Positions 19,652 to 30,725 are shown, counted from the first letter of the stretch. The stretch: DNA of 64,000 nt from Dromiciops gliroides (GCF_019393635.1 NC_057862.1:91144159-91208158); one strand, 5' to 3'. Program-made: numbers and translations. Notes: generated by a model not told the origin, from the letters alone.

Positions 19652-22600
19652 CGGTGTCTTGGGGAGGAATGGAACATAGATAATGAAAGCCATATATTCC
19701 CAGATCCGGATTTTTTGAATGCACTTGTGCCAGTCCATTCACCTCCCCAGAGTAATGAACCACATGTCACCTTAAAAGTGGGGGAGACTTATTATGATTG
19801 TCTGCTAGACACAGGAGCCTCTAAATCAGTATTAGTAAGCAAACCAGATGCTGGGTGTAGACCTGTAGGATTTTTGAATGTAGTGGGAGTCTCAGGAAAG
19901 AGCCAGAGAGTGGCAAAATTGAATCCTCGCATGGTATCTATGGGGCCCTTAACAGTAGAACATTCATTTTTACTCATGCCTGATGCCCCTGTAAATTTAT
20001 TAGGTCGTGATCTCCTTTGCAAGCTTAGAGCAACCATATCTTGTGCTCCAGATGGGGCTGTCTCCCTACAATTGCCAGAGGATACTGTTCATTTATTACC
20101 AATTTTACTTATAGAAGCTCAAGGAACAGCAGGGGAGGTATCCAAAATCCCCTCTGACATGCCTGAGTCTTTATGGGCCTCATCCCCTAATGAGGTGGGG
20201 CTCCTTAAGTCTGCCATGCCTGTTACCTTTAAAGTTAAGGGGGGACCACCCCCCTCCATTCCACAGTATCCATTGTCTAGGGAAGCAATAGAAGGGATCA
20301 CCCCTATAATTGAGGCTTTGAAAAGCCAGGGTATTATTATTCCATGTCATCACTCTCCATGCAATACTCCCATTTTGCCAGTTAAAAAACCCAAGCCTGG
20401 GCCAGATGGTAAACCTGTTTATCGTTTTGTGCAAGATCTTAGAGCGATTAATAATTATGTTATTCCTAGACATTCTATAGTCGCAAACCCGGCTACGATA
20501 ATTTCATCAATTCCCTATGAATCTACATGTTTCACAGTGGTAGACCTTTGCTCTGCCTTTTTCTCCATACCAGTACATGAGGACTTCCAATATTTATTTG
20601 CTTTTACCTGGAAAAATAGACAGTGGACCTGGACTAGACTCCCACAGGGATTTGTAGACAGTCCCACATTATTTTCCCAAATTTTACAACAGGATCTGGC
20701 CGCTATTACCTTTAAAGGCTCCACACTAGTACAATATGTTGATGACTTACTTTTGGCCTCTCCTAATGCTGAAATTTGTCAGGAAGATAGCCGTCACTTA
20801 CTGCTGGAGCTGCACAAGAGAGGACACAAGGTTTCCAAGACAAAGGTACAATGGTGTTTGCCCCAGGTAGAATATTTAGGATTTATTTTGGCTGCTGGAA
20901 CTCGCTCTGTCTCTTCTAAGCGAGTCCAGGCCATTCAACAACTCTCTGCCCCCACTACTAAGAGGCAGTTGAGAGCCATTCTGGGAGCAGCTGGGTACTG
21001 TAGACAATGGATACCCTCTTTTGGTGAAATTACTAAACCTCTCATAGCTCTTACAAAAAGTTCTGTTCCAGACATTTTACAATTGGATCCCCAGCATCTC
21101 TCAGCCATAAAAGAATTAAAACGGGCCTTGTTATCAGCACCTGCCCTAGGACTACCAGATTATAGTAAGCCTTTCACTCTCTTTGTGCATGAACAAAGGG
21201 GGGTGGCTTCTGGAGTTCTGACTCAGACACTGGGGCCTAACCAATGCCCTATAGCCTACTATTCAACTCAGCTGGACCCTGTAGCGGCTGGAGCGCCACC
21301 TTGCCTTAGAGCAGTGGCGGCCACAGCCCTTTTGGTAGAAAAAGCCTCTGATTTGGTCCTAGGTAACCCTCTAACTGTGCAATGCCCTCACGAAGTGGAG
21401 GCTCTCTTACTACGTCACAGGACACAAGCCTTTTCAGATCAAAGGCTGGCTAAGTATGAAATAACCCTGTTAGGTAATGAGAATATCACTTTAAAATGCT
21501 GCACAGTTCTTAATCCAGCAACACTACTCCCTAACTTACCATTCTCGGGGGAACCGTTGCATGACTGTGCTTCTTTAGTTGATATGGCTGAAAAACCCCG
21601 TGACGATCTTTTTGATACACCTTTAGAAAATCCTGATCTTGTTCTCTATACAGATGGTTCCTCATTTATGAGAGAGGGAACCCGTTTTACTGGAGCTGCT
21701 GTAGTTTCTGATTATGACACCCTCTGGGCAGCTTCTCTGCCTTCCCATTTTAGTGCACAGGCTGCTGAACTTGTGGCTCTTACACAGGCCTGTAATATAG
21801 CCAAAGATAAGAGTGCCACCATTTTTACTGACTCGAAATATGGCTTTGGCATATGCCACTTTATTGGTATGATTTGGCGTCAACGAGGCTTTCTAACATC
21901 CTCGGGCAAGGCTATTGCCAATGGGAACCTTATCAAGGACCTCTTAGATGCCCTGAAACTGCCTTCTTCCCTAGCCGTTGTACATTGCCCTGCCCACACA
22001 GGGAATAGTGATCCTGTTTCAAAGGGAAATGCACGAGCCGATTCTGCAGCCAAGCTTGCTGCATTAGAAGCTCCTGAACATGTATTTAACCTTTCACCTT
22101 CTGAGGATATTCCTTCCAACCTAACCTATGACGATTCTGAAGTAGAAAAGTGGAAAAAGAAATTTAAGGCGAAACAGATCAATGGCATCTGGGTGTCTCC
22201 AGAAGGTAAGCCATTTCTTCCTCGGAAATTCTACCACCAGGTATGCCTCTCTGTTCACAGAAAAGGCCATTTTGGTACACAAGGCATTGTAGACTCTATT
22301 AAGAGAACCTGGATAGCACCAGGTGTGACTAATACAGCATCTCGAATCTGCTCGGGCTGCTCCACATGTCAGTCTTATAATCAGTATGCTTTTAAGGCCA
22401 AAGCTTATGGAGGGCGTCCTCTAGCATATACACCTTTTGAGCACTTACAAATTGATTATATTACTATGCCAAAAGCAGGACATTATAAATTTTGCCTTGT
22501 TATAGTTGATCAGCTCACTCGGTGGGTGGAGGCCTTTCCCAGCCCCCGAGCCACAGCTGCCTTTGTTGCCAAAATTCTTCTTAAAGAGATAGTACCTCGT

Positions 22601-23830
22601 TTTGGCCCACCAGCCCGCATCGATTCTGACAAAGGCACACATTTCACTGATTCGATTTTATCCCAAATCTACTCTTTCTTGGGAGTGACTCCAAAATTCC
22701 ACACGCCCTACCATCCACAAAGTTCAGGCCAAGTCGAACGTATGAATAAAGAGCTTAAGAGTATGATTGGCAAATTATGTACTGAAACCCATTTGAAATG
22801 GCCTGATGTTCTACCATTGGCATTATTCTATCTACGAAGTAGACCAAGAAGAGAACTTCATATATCTCCTTATGAAATGCTTTTTGGTCACCCTCCTATC
22901 CAAGCTAAAACTTTTTCCCCAGTTTATACATCACTGGTGGGAGGTGATACTTCTGTTGCCTCCTATATACAGGAATTACAGACCAGGCTACGTGAACTCC
23001 ATGAGGCAGGAGCTGTGGTCCAGGCAGGACCATTAGACTTTTCATTGCATAACTTCAACCCAGGAGATAAAATATATGTAAAGAATTTTCAGAGAACCAG
23101 TGGAACTCAACCTGCCTGGGAAGGACCTTTTCAGGTATTATTGACAACTCCTACTGCCATTAAAATTGGTGAAAAAGACTCATGGATTCATTGCTCTCAT
23201 ATAAAGCCTGCACCATTCATAGGTGAAGAGATTTCAGATAGACCTGAGGTAGACGCTAAAGAGGTAAAAACCCTAACGATAGCAACTGTTAAAGAGCAAA
23301 GAGAGTTCAGAGGAAACAGGCAGTTCCCATTTAATAATCCCACTGATCAGTTAAATGCTTTGGGACTCAGTCTTCGTAAAGTATCAGGAGACGGAAATTG
23401 CCTTTTTAGGGCTTTAGCAGACCAGCTAGAAGGTCACTGTAGAAATCATCTCAGACACAGACAAGAAGCTGCTTCTTATATGATTAACCATAGACAAGAG
23501 TTTGAGTCTTTTATAGTAAATGACTCCCCTTTTGAAGAATATGTTGATGAATTAAAGAAATTTGGAAAGTGGGGAGGAAATGATTCAATTGTAGCATTTG
23601 CTAAGCAGCATCAGCTGAATGTTGTGGTTCATCAATTAAATCAGCCTTTATTGAAAATCAGTGGCACAGACAAAACTGATGCTAGAGAACTCCACATTTT
23701 CTACCATAAAGAACACTATGACAGCATTAGAAAGATCAATGACAATTCAGAAACCCCTGCCACTTTGGCATGCAGAGAATTGGGGAACCAGTTAAAACAA
23801 TGTGGCATACCCCAAACTCTAGCAGCTTAA
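19652..23830 (+). CDS. pol: Pro-Pol polyprotein fused to an OTU deubiquitinase domain
   Basis: The frame is open for 1392 codons after the second stop and has no early ATG, so it needs readthrough, a non-AUG start or splicing. Numbering from 19652, the parts are as follows. The aspartic protease has DTGA at 53 and a later NLLGRDLL. The reverse transcriptase has YVDD at 362 (nt 20735-20746). The RNase H has its first acid in YTDGSS at 668, and DSKYG and NARADSAA follow. The integrase has an H-x3-H and CSGCSTC zinc region and a catalytic D935, D993, E1029 triad with a D-35-E spacing. The integrase C-terminal domain ends near 1188. A roughly 40-residue linker then leads to the OTU domain (1232-1370), and TAA follows at 23828. 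All catalytic residues are present and no frameshift is seen. Gamma-like Pol normally ends soon after the integrase, so the last ~190 residues are extra. Confidence 0.93.
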   Translation, partial: RCLGEEWNIDNESHIFPDPDFLNALVPVHSPPQSNEPHVTLKVGETYYDCLLDTGASKSVLVSKPDAGCRPVGFLNVVGVSGKSQRVAKLNPRMVSMGPLTVEHSFLLMPDAPVNLLGRDLLCKLRATISCAPDGAVSLQLPEDTVHLLPILLIEAQGTAGEVSKIPSDMPESLWASSPNEVGLLKSAMPVTFKVKGGPPPSIPQYPLSREAIEGITPIIEALKSQGIIIPCHHSPCNTPILPVKKPKPGPDGKPVYRFVQDLRAINNYVIPRHSIVANPATIISSIPYESTCFTVVDLCSAFFSIPVHEDFQYLFAFTWKNRQWTWTRLPQGFVDSPTLFSQILQQDLAAITFKGSTLVQYVDDLLLASPNAEICQEDSRHLLLELHKRGHKVSKTKVQWCLPQVEYLGFILAAGTRSVSSKRVQAIQQLSAPTTKRQLRAILGAAGYCRQWIPSFGEITKPLIALTKSSVPDILQLDPQHLSAIKELKRALLSAPALGLPDYSKPFTLFVHEQRGVASGVLTQTLGPNQCPIAYYSTQLDPVAAGAPPCLRAVAATALLVEKASDLVLGNPLTVQCPHEVEALLLRHRTQAFSDQRLAKYEITLLGNENITLKCCTVLNPATLLPNLPFSGEPLHDCASLVDMAEKPRDDLFDTPLENPDLVLYTDGSSFMREGTRFTGAAVVSDYDTLWAASLPSHFSAQAAELVALTQACNIAKDKSATIFTDSKYGFGICHFIGMIWRQRGFLTSSGKAIANGNLIKDLLDALKLPSSLAVVHCPAHTGNSDPVSKGNARADSAAKLAALEAPEHVFNLSPSEDIPSNLTYDDSEVEKWKKKFKAKQINGIWVSPEGKPFLPRKFYHQVCLSVHRKGHFGTQGIVDSIKRTWIAPGVTNTASRICSGCSTCQSYNQYAFKAKAYGGRPLAYTPFEHLQIDYITMPKAGHYKFCLVIVDQLTRWVEAFPSPRATAAFVAKILLKEIVPRFGPPARIDSDKGTHFTDSILSQIYSFLGVTPKFHTPYHPQSSGQVERMNKELKSMIGKLCTETHLKWPDVLPLALFYLRSRPRRELHISPYEMLFGHPPIQAKTFSPVYTSLVGGDTSVASYIQELQTRLRELHEAGAVVQAGPLDFSLHNFNPGDKIYVKNFQRTSGTQPAWEGPFQVLLTTPTAIKIGEKDSWIHCSHIKPAPFIGEEISDRPEVDAKEVKTLTIATVKEQREFRGNRQFPFNNPTDQLNALGLSLRKVSGDGNCLFRALADQLEGHCRNHLRHRQEAASYMINHRQEFESFIVNDSPFEEYVDELKKFGKWGGNDSIVAFAKQHQLNVVVHQLNQPLLKISGTDKTDARELHIFYHKEHYDSIRKINDNSETPATLACRELGNQLKQCGIPQTLAA
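23345..23827 (+). other. OTU deubiquitinase domain captured from OTUD3, C-terminal part of Pol
   Basis: OTU-family cysteine proteases remove ubiquitin from proteins. This domain has the [10 protein letters not shown] motif with Asp (nt 23390-23392) and catalytic Cys (23399-23401), then NDSIVAFA and LNVVVHQLN, and the catalytic His in [12 protein letters not shown] (His codon 23714-23716). From memory, the best match is OTUD3, an OTU enzyme with K6/K11 preference. The shared strings DQLEGH, RNHL, HRQE and [12 protein letters not shown] end fit that protein better than other OTUs. The C-terminal UBA-like part of OTUD3 is missing and a 20-residue tail of unknown origin follows. OTUD3 is a multi-exon gene and this copy has no introns, so it came from a spliced message. 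It follows integrase with no stop, and the place of env is taken. Release by the viral protease is possible but no site was identified. Confidence 0.92.
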
Positions 23831-24310
23831 ATACCTTAAAAGTTAACAAGCATTTCCTTCCACAGGCAAAAGCACTGAAGCACATGGCCTAGTTTTCTGG
23901 CCCACCTCAATTTCTCCCACCCTTTCCCTACCCTATAACTATTTTTTTTTAATCCTTTTTGTTTTTTGTTTTGTTTTGACTTTTGAAAGGCACTGAAAAG
24001 ACCTGGAATTCACCACACCTTTAAGTTCTTTAAGAGCACAAAAGGGTGCTTAGCGAATCTTTTGCCTTTTATTTTTGGTTTTTGGTTTTGCTTTGTTTTT
24101 TTTTTTTTTTACTTTTGTTTCTTTTGCTTTTCTTTAAAAACCCGATTTTGTAAACTAAGTGACTTTTCAAAGGCATTTTAAGTATATGCTATTGAATATT
24201 GAATCTTGCTAATTGAAGTCTTATTTCTTTTTGATGAATTAATCACCACTTTAAGTATCTGCTACTGTTATACTAGAGAATTCATTTATAAGATGATGTG
24301 GTCTACTTGC

Positions 24311-24360
24311 TAAAAGAAGATTATGTAATAATGTCTAAAAGAAGATTATGTAACAATGTC
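24311..24360 (+). repeat. 25-bp tandem duplication in the proviral tail
   Basis: Two copies of a unit starting TAAAAGAAGATTATGTAA, differing by one base (AATAATGTC and AACAATGTC endings). Confidence 0.85.
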
Positions 24361-25033
24361 TAATATAATCAGCTATTTACATTCGTTTATTATTTATATG
24401 TCATTATACTCTGGGTATGGTTTGGAATTATTGTATATATCACTAATATGTTCTCAGTTATGCAGCATAGCACACATTTTTACCATCATACTGTCTTTGG
24501 TGAAATTAATGAGATTTCGGAAGTATGGAAACTTATCATTTCAGAAACTAACTTGCTGTGAACTCTGATGCAGGCCCTGGAGAGAATATATGTGCAACAA
24601 AAGGAGAGACAGGTATACGTAAGTCCATGGTTTGCTTATGATGGTGACTATGTAGAGCACAATTACTAGGCACAGTCCAGTATTCATCCTCTCTCCCTCC
24701 TAATTTAACTGAACTTACTTATCTTTTTATCTCACTCAGTTGAATTCACCTGTGGCCTAGCACAATCACTGGCTGTCTCGGAACCATGAGATATGGTATG
24801 ATAACCTTTCCATAACATTTTCAGGTGTCATGAACACATACTAAATTTGACTTTGATCCAGACACATGGTGGTAAAAAGTGTTACTGATTGCAAAACTAC
24901 CTCAACCCTCTATTGGAAGTCTAAGGATATAAAGAAGGGAATGTAATGGAATTTATTAATTTGATCATTGACAATGCTATGCTAAGGTTTTAAAAATACA
25001 GCAATTCAAACAGTTAAAGAAGATAATCCAGCT

Positions 25034-25132
25034 TTCCAGACCAGAGTCCAGAGTCCAGAATCCAGACCAGAGTCCAGAGTCCAGAATCCAGACCAGAGTC
25101 CAGAATCCAGTTTTCCAGACCAGAATCCAGTT
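25034..25132 (+). repeat. Minisatellite in the proviral tail
   Basis: Repeats of CCAGAGT, CCAGAAT and CCAGAC modules form higher-order units of about 30 bp. Confidence 0.85.
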
Positions 25133-25446
25133 TCCTCCTGATGACATCTTACCACTTCAAGAAGACAAGAGAACTCAGAGACTTTATATGAACTGTTTTG
25201 CTTTATTAGCTTTTACTATCTCCTTTCTGTTATAATATATACTATCTGTAACATGTACCCTCTGCAGAGGCTCTCCCTTTGCAAGACTAATGTCAAAGCG
25301 TCGGTTCATGAGGAAAAAAAAAAATCGCCCCTCTGGACAAAACTTTCCTCTCTTCCTTTTCTGTATTGTTGTTCGCATATTATTAGTCAGCAAAAGTTAT
25401 TATATTCTTTTTACTGTTCCATCAAGGAAACATTCCGTTTCTTGAG

Positions 25447-25463
25447 GAAGCAAAGGGGGGAAA
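25447..25463 (+). other. Polypurine tract
   Basis: GAAGCAAAGGGGGGAAA ends exactly at the 3' LTR and would be the plus-strand primer for reverse transcription. Confidence 0.9.
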
Positions 25464-25927
25464 TGTGGTAAAATATGAAAGTTTTTAACAGTCGGTTAGG
25501 ATAACTGAAAGACGCCAGTTTTTCAAGGACCACCCTTTTGGGGAGGAGATGAACAGTCCGCCTGCTGCGCATGTCAGACTGCCTGCCGGGTTTTTGACTT
25601 CCGGGGTGGAGAGAACGGGAGTAGGCTTTTTGCCTGTTTGGCGGGACTCCTGACAGCGCGGCACAGACGGTCTCTCTCTCTCTCCAAAGGTGGCCTTTTC
25701 GGTTTGGTGAGTTTTTATAAGGAATATAGACTAAGCCTAGACTTAAGACGATTTGTATTGTATTTCTATTTTCCTATCCTTCTAATCAACATCATCTTGT
25801 GACTACCATACAATAAAGGCTCTATCTAGAAAACCAGAAGCTTCTTCCATTTACTAGTCTGGGAGATAAATTAGGGAAAAGTTAAGTAGGGGAGATTTAT
25901 GATCTAATATCCAATTTTATTCTCACA
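25464..25927 (+). repeat. 3' LTR of the OTU provirus
   Basis: 464 bp, apparently identical to the 5' LTR. AATAAA at 25812-25817 would end the proviral transcript. CAGT follows at once. Confidence 0.95.
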
Positions 25928-25931
25928 CAGT

Positions 25932-26210
25932 AATTCTGAGGTACATTTCATGAGTACAGGTATTTTCCTGTGGGACAGCTTCTCCACACAGATTCTTCAA
26001 TGGGAATTCCTTTGAGAAAGCTACCTGGGGGCATGGACAGACCTGCCTACATCACGGTCAGGTAGCTAGTACTGGAAGATGAACTTGAACCAATGTCTTT
26101 TCTATTCATGATACCATGCTGCCTTTTATGAGGCAGGTACTATGGGTCTCAGAGCAGTTGTGCAGAGTCATGCACAGGTCCTTCCTGCCTCCAAGTCCAG
26201 CACTCTATTA
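25932..26210 (+). repeat. Right half of the MIR split by the provirus
   Basis: Diverged MIR-type text from 'aattctgaggtac' to 'agtccagcactctattacac', continuing the element that breaks at 17687. Confidence 0.5.
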
Positions 26211-26374
26211 CACCATATCGTCTTTACGTATATGGTAATACTTAGCACTGATTCAAAACTTTCATTTTTTGACATTCTTCTTTTATCTATAATTATATTA
26301 AGGAATACAGGAAGACTGTCAAAACAATTAATATTAATTTGTGTTTATTGTAAAAATAAATATATCATGAGGAA

Positions 26375-26885
26375 CTGAGACAAATTTATGAGTGATAACC
26401 ATTCTTCAACAGACAAATGGCCAAAGGAAATGAAGGGTATTTTAAAAATAAGTAAATATGGGGGCAGCTAGATGGCGCAGTGGATAGAGCACTGGCCCTG
26501 GATTCAGGAGTACCTGAGTTCAAATCTGGCCTCAGACACTTGACACTTACTAGCTGTGTGACCCTGGGCAAGTCACTTAACCCCCATTGCCCCGCAAAAA
26601 ACAAAAAACAAAAAAAGAACATTAAAAATTAAAAATAAGTAAATATGTGTGTGCATATACACATATAGTTAATTATTTGAAAAATTATTCAGACTAATAA
26701 TCTGAGAAATACAAATTAAAACAACTCTGAGGTAGTACCTTATAGTGATTAAGTTGGCAAAGTTATAAACTGATGAAAATTCAATGTTGAAGGAGCTATA
26801 GGAAAACAGACATTCTATTACACTGTTGTTAGAATAGAAAAATAGTGCAATATTTTTGAACAGCAATCTGGAAAAAGAAAAAAAT
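26375..26885 (+). mobile_element. L1 ORF2 3' fragment split by a SINE
   Basis: The right part contains 'gagaaatacaaattaaaac' and 'ctctgaggtagtacc', a plus-strand L1 ORF2 signature also seen in reverse at 35410-35470. It is broken by the SINE at 26461-26617. Confidence 0.7.
26461..26617 (+). mobile_element. tRNA-derived SINE with target-site duplication
   Basis: Full plus-strand SINE flanked by 'aaaaataagtaaatatg' on both sides. Confidence 0.95.
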
Positions 26886-27159
26886 GACAAAACCAATCAA
26901 ATTCACTACTATTTATTTTTTTTTTAACATTCTTATTGCTTTGGTTTTTATATCATCTTCACTGCCAAAGAGCCACTGGGAACAAAAACACCACCAGTCT
27001 GATAAATGCAACATTCTACACCTATAGTACTTTCAACCTCTACAAAAGGGGGAGGAGGGGAGTGAGCAAGTGAGCAAGCAAGTGAGAAGGAGAGAAAGAA
27101 GAGAAGGAGAGAGAAAAAGGAAGAGAGAGGTGTACGTAGTGTAACTTACTCTCAATTGG

Positions 27160-27725
27160 TCTCCCTGCTTCCAGTCAGTCTCTTCCCACCATCTAATCCA
27201 TTCTTCACACAGCTCTCAAATTAATCTTTCTAAAGATTAATTTCCTTGTCAGTCCCTAAAACTTATTCATCAGGCTTGGTTTTTTTAATACTCTTCACTA
27301 TTTCTGCCAATGACCTTTCCTGACTCAATGTGACTCTCCTTCATGTACTGTCTTCCATTCATACTGAACCACTAGCTGCTCCCCAGACTTGACATTCCAT
27401 CTTCTAGCTCCATGCTTTCTCACAAATCCATTCCTAACGGCTAGAATACATTATATCTTCCTCTCAGCCTTCAGTCTTTATCTTTCTTAACCATTCAATT
27501 CAAATACCATCTTCTTTGGGAAGCCATGCTCATTTTAATAGTGTCCTTCCTCAGTTCTCAGACTAGAATGTATCTACTACTCATCTCTGTATGGAATTAT
27601 TCCCCCAAAGTAAAATGTAAAACCTCCTGAGACTAGGGGCTATTTTGTTTTTGCCTTTTATCTCTCCCCTCCTGCATTATCTGGCACAGTGCCTTGAACT
27701 GTGTTCCATAAATGTTTGTTGAACT
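27160..27725 (+). repeat. L2-type LINE 3' region
   Basis: Blocks such as 'ttcaattcaaataccatctt', 'ctttgggaagccatgctc', 'ggcacagtgccttgaac' and 'ataaatgtttgttgaac' follow the order of an L2 3' end. Confidence 0.7.
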
Positions 27726-27904
27726 GATTTTTTTAATACTACAATCATTTTACTGACATATCCCTCTCCCCATCAATTCTTCCCCTATAACAAAGAACAG
27801 CCAAGCAAAACCAACTGAAAGAACATCCATATCTGACAGCACCTCCAACATTCCGTACCCATAGTCCCCAGTCCTCCACTGAAATGAGAGATTTGTGTTA
27901 GAAG

Positions 27905-28300
27905 TTGATCCGTGGCTTGGAGAATGACTAAGTAAATGTGGTACATGAATGTAATAGAATATTATTGTGCTATAAGAAGTGATGAAAATGAAGAATTCAT
28001 AGATAGAAACATAGAAAGACTGATGTGAACTATTGCAGAGAAAAGTAAGCAGAACCAAGAAAACAATATACACAATGACAACAAGAATGTAAAATGAAGG
28101 GGCAGCTGGGTGGCGCAGTGGATGGAGCACCAACCCTGGAGTCAGGAGTACCTGAGTTCAAATCCGGCCTCAGACACTTAACACTTACTAGCTGTATGAC
28201 CTTGGGCAAATCACTTAACCCCAATTGCCTCACTAAAAAAAGGAAAAGAAAAAAAGAAAAAAAAAAAGAATGTAAAATGAAGTAATAGAAAACCCCAAAC
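27905..28300 (+). mobile_element. L1 3' end fragment split by a SINE
   Basis: 'gtggtacatgaatgtaatag', 'gcagaaccaagaaaacaat' and 'acacaatgacaacaagaatg' are plus-strand L1 ORF2 3' text. The SINE at 28099-28268 lies inside. Confidence 0.75.
28099..28268 (+). mobile_element. tRNA-derived SINE with target-site duplication
   Basis: Full SINE with a GAAAAAG-type tail, flanked by 'agaatgtaaaatgaag' on both sides. Confidence 0.95.
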
Positions 28301-28395
28301 CAAACACTTAAATATAATGACTATGCATGGCCTCAGATACTAACTAGCTGCATAATCCCAGGCAAGTCACTTAACCTTTTGCCTTAGTTCCTCAT

Positions 28396-29095
28396 TGGTC
28401 TTGAGACCAATTCTTCTTCCCCTTCAAGGTTTCACATGCAGACATTTTATCATTCTTGTCCTCCTATGAGTTTATGTTTTGATCGTCTCTGTCACCATAG
28501 CAATTGTAAATAGTAAGGGTTCTTTTTTGTTTCTTATTCATATTTTAGTCTCTTTTGTGCCTTTTAAGGTTGAGTTCTGCTCCGGGGTTACAGCATACAC
28601 TGTTCCGAGTTTCTTTTGCCAGGGGCTGAGTCACTAGCTTTCTGCTCTGAGGTGCCAGCAGCTTGCAGCTTGCTCACTGCATTGGAGTGACCCAGCCTCG
28701 TTGGGCCTGTTGTGTAGCCAATACCCCAGCTGGCATATTACCTTCTGCCTTGCGGATGGAGGTCTCAAAACTAGCCTGTTGTTCCACTTGCTTGCTGAGC
28801 TAGGACCTCAGGCCCATAGCTGCTGATCTGTGCTGTGACTAAGAGCCTTTTGCTGGCTTGCCCAGACATCCTCTGTGCTGAGCTGTGCTCCCCTTTTACC
28901 CAGATGATACAGACCTTTCCTGAAGATCTTCTAGGTTATCTTAAGTCAGAAGATTGTTTCACTCCAGTTTTTTTGCAGGTTGTGCAGCTCCAGAATCTGT
29001 TGAGAAGCTTAATTTAACGTTGTTTCTGAGGGAAATTTGGGAGAGCTCAAACAGCTTCCTGGTTTCACTCTGCCATCTTGACTCTGCCTCTAGAA
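28396..29095 (-). mobile_element. L1 5' region fragment
   Basis: Resembles 8760-9365 along its length, including 'acccagatgatacagacctt' versus 'acccaagtggggcagacc', and ends at 'ctgccatcttgactctgcc', an L1 start complement. A worn SINE/MIR piece (28325-28395) adjoins. Confidence 0.6.
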
Positions 29096-29099
29096 CTTA

Positions 29100-30576
29100 T
29101 CAAAATGCCTTTTGACATCTGAAAAAAAGCTTTCATCTTAAACTCATCTTATGTTGCTTGAAAGGTCCATAGAAATTAAGGTCGTTTTATTTTATCATCA
29201 AGAAAGAACTACCTACAGGACTGTAAGATTATAAAGAAATAGTGCTGCAATTTGTACAAGTTCAGATGAAATTCATGAGGAATTTGGATCCCTTACAGGA
29301 ACATAAGAATTCTTGGATTCTGTTAAGGAAGAAAATGAAGACATGATTTTATGACATCTATTTTACTTATCAAGGAGACATAATGGCCTCCTCTATTAAT
29401 ACATCTAGGTCAATGATTTGTACAGGTCACATTTTGGTTCAGGTGAGCCCAGGACACAAAATTCAGTGATTTCAAATTTTAACCCCTGTTCCAAATCCAT
29501 TTTGTTATGGAGCATTGTCAAAATAACCCAAATTTGTAGAAACACTTAGAAGAGGAATATCTGTTCACATTGATACCACCATGACTGATTTTTAATGAGA
29601 TGACATATTTGAGTCTGTAAAGAATTGTTATTTGAGGTTTTTATGACCCCATCTTTTGGCTAGAATTTTTTTTAAAAACCTCGGCACGTGCACTGGCCTC
29701 TGGGGCTCCACAAACGGCAGGGTGCTCCACCCACTGGTTGTAGCTGTCGCCATGGCGCTGGCACCTCACATCATCACCACTCACTGATGCCTACATAGGC
29801 CTGGCAAAATTATAATGATTGGAAGCCTAGTGAAGGCAGTCATGTGACTGTCAGAGCGGCCACTCCCCAATTAAAAATTGGTCCCCACAAGTCTGTAACC
29901 TTAAAATACTTTATGAGTCATAAAACTATACAAAGTGACCTAGCAATCTTAAAAAAAAAACCCATAAGCAATCATGAAACATCTGAGTCAAGTAAATGGT
30001 TCAGAACTCTTATGGCAAATTTTGTGAAATTAAAGTCTGTGTAAACATAGATCTAGAGGAGAAGGACCTCTGGGGTATTCCTCTCATTTTACTGAGGAGG
30101 AAACTGAGACCCAAAGAGGTGATGAGACTTGCCCTTACTTATCAAGGAACTCCAGTGAGCAAGGGGGGCATTATGTAAAAGACTGATTTTTTTCAATTGG
30201 CATCCTGCCATTAGCTGCTTCATCAATGAGCCAGATGTTGTCCTTTTTCATACTGAGCTCATCTATTATTATTACTGCCATTATCATTACCATTCAAGTT
30301 TAACACCAGTTAAAAATCTTATCTTTCATACTTATATTATTTAAGTTGGAGGGCAGAGTGTGCCTAAAGTTGCTGCAATAATTTGCTTGAATTGATACAA
30401 AGGGATTTCTTTTTCATCTTTTTCCTAATTGGTTGCGTGGTTATTCAAAAGAGAGTGGTTTGGAGAATTCTACATGGCAGATATTCAACAAGAAAACTTC
30501 TCAGGGTAAGCTTCCTGGTTAAATCTTTCCACTATTCAGATGAAGCCTTTTTGCTTTATAAAAAAAAGGCTTTGCT
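29100..30576. other. Mostly unassigned DNA with one MIR piece
   Basis: A MIR remnant ('actgaggaggaaactgagac') lies at about 30085-30175. Around 29690-29870 there is a GC-richer patch with a short perfect hairpin (CCAATTAAAAATTGG at 29867-29881) of unknown origin. No gene is visible. Confidence 0.4.
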
Positions 30577-30725
30577 GGGGCAGCTAGATGGCGCAGTGGA
30601 TACAGCACCGGCCCTGGAATCAAGAGTACCTGAGTTCAAATCCGGCCTCAGACACTTAACACTTACTGTGTGACCCTGGGCAAGTCACTTAACCCCAATT
30701 GCCTCACTTAAAAAAAAAAAAAAAA
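30577..30725 (+). mobile_element. tRNA-derived SINE with target-site duplication
   Basis: Plus-strand SINE flanked by 'aaaaggctttgct' and 'aaaagccttgct'. Confidence 0.92.

Larger units (their letters stand above)
23831..25446 (+). other. Noncoding tail of the provirus, no env
   Basis: This 1.6-kb stretch is AT-rich with T-rich runs (23942-23980, 24060-24130). It contains no frame with a surface or transmembrane envelope signature. The longest frames (24356-24568, 25253-25471) have no recognised domain. It holds a 25-bp direct duplication and a CCAGAGT-type minisatellite. It may contain export, packaging or OTUD3 3'UTR sequence, but nothing proves this. Confidence 0.6.
17688..25927 (+). mobile_element. 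Complete young class I endogenous retrovirus with an OTU deubiquitinase instead of env
   Basis: This 8240-bp provirus has the order LTR, primer-binding site, gag, pro-pol-OTU, noncoding tail, polypurine tract, LTR. The two 464-bp LTRs match at every position I compared, at a constant offset of 7776. CAGT flanks both ends (17684-17687 and 25928-25931), a 4-bp duplication typical of gamma-like elements. The single CX2CX4HX4C zinc knuckle, the same-frame gag and pol separated by stop codons, and the capsid and integrase style also fit class I. There is no env. Both long frames are open. It was probably acquired recently and may be polymorphic. A diverged solo LTR of a related family lies at 38978-39617. 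Confidence 0.95.

Noticed and set aside
23345..23830. The OTU domain as an independent OTUD3 retrogene that happened to lie inside the ERV
   Set aside because: It continues in frame from the integrase with no stop, no poly-A tail follows it, no target-site duplication was seen around it, and both LTRs enclose it.
25034..25132. CRISPR-like array
   Set aside because: The units are directly adjacent with no unique spacers. It is a minisatellite in a eukaryotic ERV.
23831..25446. A hidden or decayed env gene
   Set aside because: No frame carries a surface-subunit, fusion-peptide or transmembrane-subunit pattern. The short frames have no Cys pattern of an envelope.
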